A stretch of 64,000 nucleotides of DNA from Cupriavidus alkaliphilus (GTDB lineage: Bacteria > Pseudomonadota > Gammaproteobacteria > Burkholderiales > Burkholderiaceae): contig NZ_FMAD01000008.1 in the NCBI RefSeq assembly GCF_900094595.1, positions 186,001-250,000 on the forward strand. Direction: 5' to 3'. Both the position numbers and the translations under genes were made by a program. This document shows positions 18,451 through 25,521 of the stretch, piece by piece. The notes below the pieces were generated by a model. It saw only the letters and a program-made list of their open reading frames with translations, was not told where the DNA came from and did no database searches. Numbering within the stretch: the stretch's first letter is position 1; the number at the start of each line of letters is the position of its first letter.

Positions 18451-18788
18451 GTCGACGCTCTCTCTCTCTACGGGGGGAGAAACCAGTATGTCGACGGCGG
18501 GCGGGCACATTGATGGAACCATGCGGAATTGCGGATCGATTGCCATCGATTACGGGCCGCGCCCTCGTCCGGCCGGGCACGCAGTCCGGTAACGCCAGGC
18601 CTGCCTGACTTCCAGCGCAAGAATCCTCAAGTACCGCACGATTCGGCGAGCTGCCACTGCCCGCAGCGGGCATGCTTCAGCAAGACAGGTAGCTGTCCGC
18701 CCGACGTCGCCGCGCGCGCCGCCGCCAAACCACGCGCTGTTCGCCGGCACGCTCCACGAACGCAGCCAGAACCCCATGAACGACTCCT
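18451..18788. other. 338-base divergent promoter region
   Basis: Lies between the NTF2-like and the AceE-like genes. It holds the second shared 14-mer at 18529-18542 and two ATCGAT copies (18535-18540 and 18545-18550) separated by TGCC. No small gene was recognised. Both transcription units probably start here. Confidence 0.5.
18529..18542 (-). promoter_or_regulatory. Shared 14-base operator-like element, copy 2
   Basis: Identical to the element at 15896-15909 (CAATCGATCCGCAA in minus-strand reading), 79 bases upstream of the NTF2-like gene and in the same orientation relative to transcription. Confidence 0.6.
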
Positions 18789-21503
18789 ATGAACGACCGA
18801 AACTTTCAGTTCATCGCGCTTGAGCCGGACCCCCAAGGACCGATCGATAGCGATCCGGAAGAAACCGCGGAATGGCGCGACGCGCTGCTGTCGCTCGTCA
18901 AAGCCGTCGGTCGCGATCGCGCCCGCTTTATCCTCGACATGCTCGCCACCGTGGGCAGGCATCCCTCCATTGGCTGGGAGCCTGTGCGCGGCACCCCCTA
19001 TATCAACACCATTTCCGTCGATCGGCAGCCGCCCTTCCCCGGCGACCTGGCGCTGGAGGAGCGCATCGCTTCCATGGTGCGCTGGAACGCCCTGGCAATG
19101 GTGGTACGCGCCAACCAGGCATACGGCGAGTTGGGTGGGCATATCGCCAGCTACGCTAGCGCCGCCGACCTCTTCGAAGTGGGCTTCAACCACTTCTTCC
19201 GCGCCCGCACCGATGCGTCCGGCGGTGACCTGGTCTTCTACCAGGCCCACTCGGCGCCAGGGGTCTATGCTCGAGCGTTCCTGGAGGGACGCCTTGCGGA
19301 ACAGGACCTGGCACATTACCGGCAGGAAATCACAGCCCCCAGGAACGGCGCACAAGGCCTGTGCAGCTATCCCCACCCCTGGCTGATGCCGGACTTCTGG
19401 CAGTTTCCCACGGGTTCCATGGGAATTGGCCCGATCAGTTCCATCTATCAGGCCCGCTTCATGCGCTATCTGCAGCATCGTGGCTTGCTGAACACCGAGC
19501 ATCGCACTGTCTGGGGCGTGTTCGGCGATGGCGAGATGGATGAACCGGAGAGCATGTCCGCGCTCACGCTCGCGGCTCGCGAAGGCCTGGACAACCTGGT
19601 ATGGGTGGTCAACTGCAACCTGCAGCGCCTTGACGGCCCGGTGCGAGGCAACGGCCGCATCATCGATGAACTGGAACAACTGTTCAGCGGCGCCGGATGG
19701 CATGTAATCAAGCTGGTCTGGGGCTCTGACTGGGACGGCCTGTTCGCACGGGACCAGGAAGGCGCACTGATCCAGGCCTTCTCACAAACCGTCGACGGGC
19801 AATTCCAGACCTTTGCCGCCAAAGACGGCCGCTACAACCGCGACCACTTCTTCGGCCAGAACGCCGCGCTCTCCCAGCTTGCACAGGGCCTGACGGACGA
19901 GCAGATCGATCGCCTGAAGCGCGGCGGCCATGACCTGGTCAAGATCTACGCGGCCTACCATGCGGCGCTTCGGCACCGCGGGCGTCCGACTGTCATCCTG
20001 GCGCAGACGAAGAAGGGCTTCGGCATGGGCGAAGCCGGCCAGGGCAAGATGACCACGCACCAGCAGAAGAAGCTCGATCGCGACGCCCTGCTCGGTTTTC
20101 GCAACCGCTTCCAGCTGCCGCTGACGGATGCGCAAACCGAATCCCTCCAGTTCTACAAGCCGGCCGACGACAGCGACGAAATGCGCTACCTGCACGCACG
20201 CCGGCAGGCGCTTGGCGGCTATGTGCCGTCTCGCGGCACGCAGGCTGCCCCAGTGGAAGTGCCGCCCCTTGACGGCTATGCCAGCTTTGCGACCCAGGCC
20301 GACGAAAAGGAAATGTCGACGACGATGGCTTTCGTGCGCATGCTGGGCAACCTGCTGAAGGACAAGTCATTCGGCCGCAGGCTCGTACCCATCGTCGCCG
20401 ATGAAGCGCGCACCTTCGGCATGGCAAACCTGTTCCGGCAGATCGGCATCTATTCCAGCGTGGGCCAGCGCTACGAGCCGGAAGACATTGGCTCGATCCT
20501 GAGCTACCGCGAAGCCAGCGACGGGCAGATCCTCGAAGAAGGCATCAGTGAAGCGGGCGCAATCAGTTCGTGGGTAGCGGCGGCGACCAGCTACAGCGTG
20601 CACGGCCTGGCCATGCTGCCGTTCTATATCTACTACTCGATGTTCGGCTTCCAGCGCATCGGCGACCTGATCTGGGCAGCGGCCGACCAGCGGGCACGCG
20701 GATTTCTGCTTGGCGCCACGGCGGGCCGCACCACCCTGGGCGGCGAGGGCCTGCAGCACCAGGACGGCAGCAGCCTGGTCACGGCATCGATGGTCCCCAA
20801 CTGCCGCGCCTACGACCCGGCCTTCGCCGGCGAGTTCGCCGTCATTCTCGATCACGGCATGCGCCAGATGCTCGAGCACCAGCAAGACGTGTTCTTCTAC
20901 GTCACGCTGATGAACGAGAACTATGCACAACCGTCGCTGCCGGAAGGTGCCGCGGCCGGGATCATCCGCGGCCTCTACCAGTATGGCGAGCAGCGGGCCA
21001 GCCAGTCGCGCGGGCGGGTACGCCTGGTCGGCTCGGGCGCCATCCTGAGGGAGGTGATCGCCGCCGCGGATTTGCTGTCCCGGGACTGGCAGATCGACGC
21101 CGAAATCTGGAGCGCAACGAGCTTCAGTGAACTGGCACGCGAAGCGCGTGAGGTGGAGCGATGGAACCGGCTGCATCCCCAAGCCGAGCCGCGCAAGAGC
21201 CATGTGCAGGAGTCGCTCGATGGCGCCGTGCCGGTGATCGCAGCTACCGACTATGTCCGCGCCTGGCCGCAACTGATTGCGCCTTATCTCGATGCGCGCT
21301 TCATGGCGCTTGGCACCGATGGCTTTGGGCGCAGCGATACGCGCAGCGCCTTGCGCAGCTTCTTCGAAGTAGACCGGCACCACATCGTGCTGGCAGCCCT
21401 GCAAGCGCTGGCCGAGGAAGGCCGCATTGACCCGGCCTTGCGCACCGAAGCGATTGAGCGCTACGGCATCGCCGTGCAAGCCAGCGCACCGTGGCAATGC
21501 TGA
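18789..21503 (+). CDS. AceE-type 2-oxoacid (pyruvate) dehydrogenase E1, homodimeric
   Basis: 904 residues, full length for the homodimeric E1 family (E. coli AceE 887). Thiamine diphosphate motif GDGEMDEPE begins at residue 246 and ends at NCNLQRLDG (N275 onward). Other conserved stretches: YPHPWLMPDFWQFPTGSMG, TKKGFGMGEAGQ, YEPEDIGSILSYREA and LGGEGLQHQDG. The family decarboxylates pyruvate or, in MdeB-type members, other short 2-oxoacids and hands the acyl group to a lipoyl E2. No E2 or E3 gene is in the window, so it must borrow them or act on its own. Its position in the catabolic island suggests a pathway-specific paralogue. It is followed 58 bases later by the FAH-fold gene. Confidence 0.9.
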   Translation: MNDRNFQFIALEPDPQGPIDSDPEETAEWRDALLSLVKAVGRDRARFILDMLATVGRHPSIGWEPVRGTPYINTISVDRQPPFPGDLALEERIASMVRWNALAMVVRANQAYGELGGHIASYASAADLFEVGFNHFFRARTDASGGDLVFYQAHSAPGVYARAFLEGRLAEQDLAHYRQEITAPRNGAQGLCSYPHPWLMPDFWQFPTGSMGIGPISSIYQARFMRYLQHRGLLNTEHRTVWGVFGDGEMDEPESMSALTLAAREGLDNLVWVVNCNLQRLDGPVRGNGRIIDELEQLFSGAGWHVIKLVWGSDWDGLFARDQEGALIQAFSQTVDGQFQTFAAKDGRYNRDHFFGQNAALSQLAQGLTDEQIDRLKRGGHDLVKIYAAYHAALRHRGRPTVILAQTKKGFGMGEAGQGKMTTHQQKKLDRDALLGFRNRFQLPLTDAQTESLQFYKPADDSDEMRYLHARRQALGGYVPSRGTQAAPVEVPPLDGYASFATQADEKEMSTTMAFVRMLGNLLKDKSFGRRLVPIVADEARTFGMANLFRQIGIYSSVGQRYEPEDIGSILSYREASDGQILEEGISEAGAISSWVAAATSYSVHGLAMLPFYIYYSMFGFQRIGDLIWAAADQRARGFLLGATAGRTTLGGEGLQHQDGSSLVTASMVPNCRAYDPAFAGEFAVILDHGMRQMLEHQQDVFFYVTLMNENYAQPSLPEGAAAGIIRGLYQYGEQRASQSRGRVRLVGSGAILREVIAAADLLSRDWQIDAEIWSATSFSELAREAREVERWNRLHPQAEPRKSHVQESLDGAVPVIAATDYVRAWPQLIAPYLDARFMALGTDGFGRSDTRSALRSFFEVDRHHIVLAALQALAEEGRIDPALRTEAIERYGIAVQASAPWQC

Positions 21504-21561
21504 GCGCAAGCCACGCATAACGGCAGCACTACGCCCCGCCCATGTCCAACGGACCAAGACC

Positions 21562-22446
21562 ATGAAGCTTGCCACCTTTGAAACCAGCCCGGGACACCCT
21601 CGCATCGGGCTGATTGCCGCGGGCGGGATCATCGACATCGCCCGCCACCTCCCCGGCACGCCAGCCGACAACCTCTCGCTGATCGCCACCTGGACCGATT
21701 GGCAGGAAGCGCTCGCCGGGCTTGCCAGCCGCAACCAGGCGGACCTGCAGCTGGCATCGGTGACCCTGCTGGCACCGGTGCCGCGTCCAGGCAAGATCCT
21801 GGGGATCGGCCTGAACTATGCGGACCATGTGGCCGAATCTGGTATGGCGCCGCCGCCAGCGCAACTCTGGTTCGCCAAGATGCCAACCGCCGCCAACGGG
21901 CCGTTTGCCGCCATCGACCTGCCGCTGGTCTCGGACGCGCTGGACTATGAGGCGGAGCTCGCCTTTGTCATCGGCCGCCGTTGCCGTCATGTATCGCGCG
22001 AGGATGCGCACAGATACATCTTTGGCTACTGCGCGGCAAACGATGTCACGGTGCGCGACTGGCAGTTTCATACTTCCCAGTTCTTGCTGGGCAAGTCCTT
22101 CGATACGCATGCACCGTTCGGACCGTGGATCGTCACCGCGGACGAGATCCCGGATCCGCATCGCCTTCCGATCCGGTGCTTCGTCAATGGCGAACTGCGT
22201 CAGAACTCCAATACGCGCCACCTGGTATTCGACTGCTTCGCGCAGCTCGAGCACCTCTCCAAAGTCATGACACTGGAGCCGGGTGACCTGGTTCTGACCG
22301 GCACGCCAGGCGGCGTCGGCTGGGCAGACAAGCCGACGCGCGCGCTGCACAGCGGTGACCGCGTGCGCGTCGAGATCGATGGCATCGGCGCCATCGAAAA
22401 CGTTGTACAGCGCGAGGAAGGGGCCAGCGCTGGCAAGAAACGATAA
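21562..22446 (+). CDS. Fumarylacetoacetate-hydrolase-fold enzyme
   Basis: 294 residues of the FAH family. The entry motif ILGIGLNYADHVAESG, metal ligands in DYEAELAFVIG (E-x-E type) and the GYCAANDVTVRDWQ region and the end motif DLVLTGTPGGVGW are all present. Family members are acylpyruvases, 2-keto-4-pentenoate hydratases, or ring-product decarboxylases, all acting on 2-oxo products of aromatic ring cleavage and needing Mg or Mn. That fits the dioxygenase-type and E1 genes here. The ATG at 21562 begins right at the fold (MKLATFETSPGHPRIG); a longer frame from 21427 only overlaps the E1 gene. Confidence 0.9.
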   Translation: MKLATFETSPGHPRIGLIAAGGIIDIARHLPGTPADNLSLIATWTDWQEALAGLASRNQADLQLASVTLLAPVPRPGKILGIGLNYADHVAESGMAPPPAQLWFAKMPTAANGPFAAIDLPLVSDALDYEAELAFVIGRRCRHVSREDAHRYIFGYCAANDVTVRDWQFHTSQFLLGKSFDTHAPFGPWIVTADEIPDPHRLPIRCFVNGELRQNSNTRHLVFDCFAQLEHLSKVMTLEPGDLVLTGTPGGVGWADKPTRALHSGDRVRVEIDGIGAIENVVQREEGASAGKKR

Positions 22447-22588
22447 GGCCTGACGCTACGCACGCCACACACCATGTGCATGCCGTCGCAACCTGCTTCG
22501 CGTCGGCATCAACGACGTTAGCGTCGGCGCCAACCCACGCGCTCGCCACCTGCGTGGGGACGCACAAGAACCACCTGGAGACACACAG

Positions 22589-23764
22589 ATGGGCCATCGT
22601 TTTGGCAGCCAGGCAATGGCTGCATTGCTGTTCCTCGGCGCCGGCCTCGCGCCTTCCGCTGCATGGGCCAACAATGGTTCGGAGCTCTCGGCAAATGGTG
22701 CCATGGCTGCCGGCATGGGTGGCGTTGGGATTGCCGTCCCCCAGGGCGCCACCGCTGCCGCCGACAATCCCGCCGGCATGGCAGAGGTCGGTACCCGCCT
22801 CGACTTGTATGGCGTAGTGGTGGCGGCGGCGGTGGACGCCTCATTTGGCTCCCCGTCCAACCAGCACGACTCCAGGATCATTCAGCCCGTACCCGGCGTA
22901 GGGTTCAATGTCCAGATCGATCCGAAGTGGACCTTCGGCGTGTCGATAACCGGAGCGGGGCTCGGTTCCAAATACAGTTCCCCTGCACTCCCACTGCCTG
23001 GCGCGGCCGATGCCAGATCCAGCCTGATGGTGATACGGGCCAGCCCCACGGTGACATACAAGCCGTTGTCGAACCTTGCCGTCGGCGCATCGTTGGTGCT
23101 TGGCGCCCAGCAATTCCGCGCCAATGGTGTGGTCGCTCCCGGGCCAGACGGTGTAGTGGTCCTGCCTACGCACGGAAATGCCTACGCCGCCGGCATCGGC
23201 GCCGGGGTTGGCGTGCTGTGGAGCCCGCTCCCGATGGTAAGCGTTGGCGCGTCGTATTTCACCAAAACCTGGTTCAGCAGGCTTGGCGGATACCACGAGG
23301 ATGTATTGGCATCGAGCGACGGCCGTCTGAACAGCCCCTCCAGATATGGCGCAGGCATTGCCATCAGGCCTATTGGCGGCCTGACGCTGGGCGCCGACTA
23401 TCTGCGCATCTTGTGGAGTGGGGCCGACGGCTATAACTCGCCCTCGTTCAACTGGCACGACCAGGACGTTTTCCGCATCGGTGCCGCTTACGTCATCAAT
23501 CCGCAATGGACGATCCGGCTGGGCTACAGCGTCGCCAACTCGTTCATCGACTCGGACCATACCGCGGCCAATTTCTATGCGAACGGGATCACCAGGGCGT
23601 CGGTGACGGCTGGCCTGACCTACAACTTCGACAGAAAGAACGCGGTGACGATGGCCATCGAGTATGACCTTCCGAGGACTGTCATCGGTACGGGACCGAG
23701 CACGGGAACAAATATCTCAGCGCGCTCGCAGTGGTACACGATCGGCTATACGCACAAGTTCTGA
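22589..23764 (+). CDS. FadL/OmpP1/TodX-family outer-membrane channel
   Basis: 391 residues with a signal peptide (about residues 1-27, cleavage after AAWA). The mature N terminus NNGSELSANGAMAAGMGGVGIA resembles the FadL hatch, and the rest is alternating amphipathic strands ending in phenylalanine (TIGYTHKF), as required for barrel assembly. NPAGMAEVGTRLDLYG is the FadL-family NPA signature. Members import hydrophobic compounds, including fatty acids and monoaromatics such as toluene, by lateral diffusion. It probably takes up the island's substrate. GGAG precedes the ATG; it is third in the plus-strand unit after the E1 and FAH-fold genes, with 142 bases before it. Confidence 0.92.
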   Translation: MGHRFGSQAMAALLFLGAGLAPSAAWANNGSELSANGAMAAGMGGVGIAVPQGATAAADNPAGMAEVGTRLDLYGVVVAAAVDASFGSPSNQHDSRIIQPVPGVGFNVQIDPKWTFGVSITGAGLGSKYSSPALPLPGAADARSSLMVIRASPTVTYKPLSNLAVGASLVLGAQQFRANGVVAPGPDGVVVLPTHGNAYAAGIGAGVGVLWSPLPMVSVGASYFTKTWFSRLGGYHEDVLASSDGRLNSPSRYGAGIAIRPIGGLTLGADYLRILWSGADGYNSPSFNWHDQDVFRIGAAYVINPQWTIRLGYSVANSFIDSDHTAANFYANGITRASVTAGLTYNFDRKNAVTMAIEYDLPRTVIGTGPSTGTNISARSQWYTIGYTHKF

Positions 23765-23780
23765 GCGCGGATGGCCGCGC
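23765..23780. terminator. Hairpin between convergent FadL and NnrS-like genes
   Basis: GCGCGG-ATGG-CCGCGC, a perfect 6-base-pair stem just after the FadL-type stop. There is no T-tract, so termination is only suggested. Confidence 0.4.
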
Positions 23781-23795
23781 GCAATGATCCGGAGG

Positions 23796-25130
23796 CTATC
23801 CAGGCCGGTCTGCACCGGTTCCGCCACCGGGCCAGGGGCGCCCGCGCGGCGGCAACCCTCCACACTTCCTCATCTGCCGCATGCACCGCAGCGCCGCGAG
23901 CAATTGCCATCCCAGCCACGCATTGGCCCCCGCCAGCAGCAGCCCGCCGATGCGGGCCAGCAGCGCCGGCGCCAGCGGCAGCGCCAACAGCACCGCGTAG
24001 GCCGCCAGCAGCAGCCACGCCTGCCCGCGCTGACGGCCCGGCGCGACGATGGCCTGCATTGCCGGCACGCGCGCCCTGCGCGGCAGCAGCCGGCGCAGGT
24101 GCAGCCAGACCAGGAACGGCACGATCTTGCCCAGCATCGCCGTCACCGGCAGCACGCCCACGCCGACCAGCGCCATCGTGCCGGCCCACCACGCCAGCGG
24201 CAGCGCCACCCCGGGCAGCACCACGGCCGCCGTCCCCAGCACCGCCGCGCCGAGCATGCTGGCGCTCGCGACCGGCCACAACACCCACAGCGGATCGTGG
24301 CGCCGCCGCGCACGCAGCGTGCCGGCCAGCCCGCATGCGCCCATCACCGCGACGAACGACAGCCACACCACCAGCGCGGCCCGTGCCAGCACTGGTTCCC
24401 CGGGCCACAGCACCAGCGCGGCGCTGAACACCGCCAGCGGCCCCCAATGCCCCAACGGCAGCCAGCGGGCCAGCGCCGCCGGCGCGCGCGGCGTCTGCCA
24501 GAACATCGGCAGCACCGTGGCCGCGACCCCGCTGACCAGCGCCGCCATCCAGCCGCCCAGGGCCCACGCCATATGCAGGCCAAGCGCCTGCGCCACCGGC
24601 ACGCGCCACAGCCCGCCGAAGGTGCCCGCCAGCGCGATGCCGGCGATCATCGCTACCATCAGCGGCGCGCCGATGCCGGCCAGCGTGCGCGTGGTGGCGT
24701 CCACCGCGGCCACGCGCCGGCCCGCGGCGAGCAGCACCGCGCCCGCCAGCAGCAGCACCGCGCCAAGGGCAGCGGCAACCCGCATCGCCACCGGCTCACC
24801 GCCCAGCAAGCCGAAACCGAGCGCGGCCGCCACCGCCGCGCCGGTCGCGGCCATGAACGGCGCCAGCCGCCCTGCACCGGGAACGTCCACGCGCGCCACC
24901 ACCGGCATCATCTGGAACAGCGCGCCGACCATCACCGGCAGCAGCATGCCCAGCGCGAGCGCATGCACCGCCGCCAGCGCCAGCGGCGCGAAGCGGTCAG
25001 GCAGACCCGCCGCCGGCCCCGCAGCCAGCAACAGCCCCGCGGCCGCGCCCAGCCATGGCGCCGGCAGCAGGCACCCGAACACCAGCGCCGGCCGCGGCGC
25101 GCGCGCGTAGTCGAGATCCGCGCCTTTCAT
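23796..25130 (-). CDS. NnrS-like polytopic membrane protein
   Basis: 444 residues with about twelve hydrophobic segments, nearly all Ala/Leu/Val/Gly. Early on, HALALGMLLPVMVGALFQMMP carries a His and Met within a helix, a pattern also seen in NnrS and in heme-copper-oxidase-like proteins; another is QALGLHMAWALGGWMAAL. NnrS is a heme-containing membrane protein linked to nitrosative stress and NO-reductase regulons. The charged C-terminal tail follows the last helix. ATG 25130 was chosen to start at MKGADLDYARAPRP. It is divergent from narX and has an FNR-like box 124 bases upstream, which supports an anaerobic role. The family call is tentative. Confidence 0.65.
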   Translation of the reverse strand: MKGADLDYARAPRPALVFGCLLPAPWLGAAAGLLLAAGPAAGLPDRFAPLALAAVHALALGMLLPVMVGALFQMMPVVARVDVPGAGRLAPFMAATGAAVAAALGFGLLGGEPVAMRVAAALGAVLLLAGAVLLAAGRRVAAVDATTRTLAGIGAPLMVAMIAGIALAGTFGGLWRVPVAQALGLHMAWALGGWMAALVSGVAATVLPMFWQTPRAPAALARWLPLGHWGPLAVFSAALVLWPGEPVLARAALVVWLSFVAVMGACGLAGTLRARRRHDPLWVLWPVASASMLGAAVLGTAAVVLPGVALPLAWWAGTMALVGVGVLPVTAMLGKIVPFLVWLHLRRLLPRRARVPAMQAIVAPGRQRGQAWLLLAAYAVLLALPLAPALLARIGGLLLAGANAWLGWQLLAALRCMRQMRKCGGLPPRGRPWPGGGTGADRPG

Positions 25131-25253
25131 GCGCGCCCCGCGGCGTGACGGCGGTGACGCATTCGTGCGCCGGTTGAAGTGGATACGGCCATCGCTCCTT
25201 CTCACCAGTCCTGACAAAAGGCCCGATGCTAGGCCGCCGCGCCGCGCAAGGAC

Positions 25254-25267
25254 TTGACCAGGGCCAA
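25254..25267. promoter_or_regulatory. FNR/Dnr-like box near the NnrS-like gene
   Basis: TTGACCAGGGCCAA (TTGAC-N4-GCCAA), a near dyad of the FNR/Dnr type, 124 bases upstream of the NnrS-like start. Confidence 0.45.
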
Positions 25268-25376
25268 GTCCGGGCCGCCATGAAAGATCCCTGCGTGACG
25301 GAACCGGCCCTGGCGCCACACGCCATGCCCGCGATGCGCCGCTGCCCGCACATACGCGCGCCAAAGCCGGGTTTCC

Positions 25377-25390
25377 TTGATCTGACGCAG
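25377..25390. promoter_or_regulatory. FNR-like box upstream of narX
   Basis: TTGATCTGACGCAG matches the left half TTGAT perfectly, but the right half is CGCAG rather than ATCAA. It lies 132 bases before the chosen narX start. Confidence 0.35.
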
Positions 25391-25521
25391 ATAGCACTGC
25401 CGGTCGCGCGGGGAAAATCGCTTCCGACCCCTGCGTGACCCTGTTGCCATGGCCGTCGGGCCGTTGCCCGGCCCCTGCGACAAGCCCGCGACAGGTCCCA
25501 CTGGTAGCCCCCGATACCGCC

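Larger units (their letters stand above)
25131..25521. other. 391-base divergent regulatory region
   Basis: Between the NnrS-like gene and narX. It holds two FNR/Dnr-like boxes (25254-25267 and 25377-25390), positioned to serve one gene each. No small gene was recognised. Confidence 0.5.

Noticed and set aside
9374-23795. Transposon or integrative element with visible ends
   Set aside because: No integrase, transposase, tRNA or convincing direct repeat was found at either edge; only GC difference and gene context support an island.
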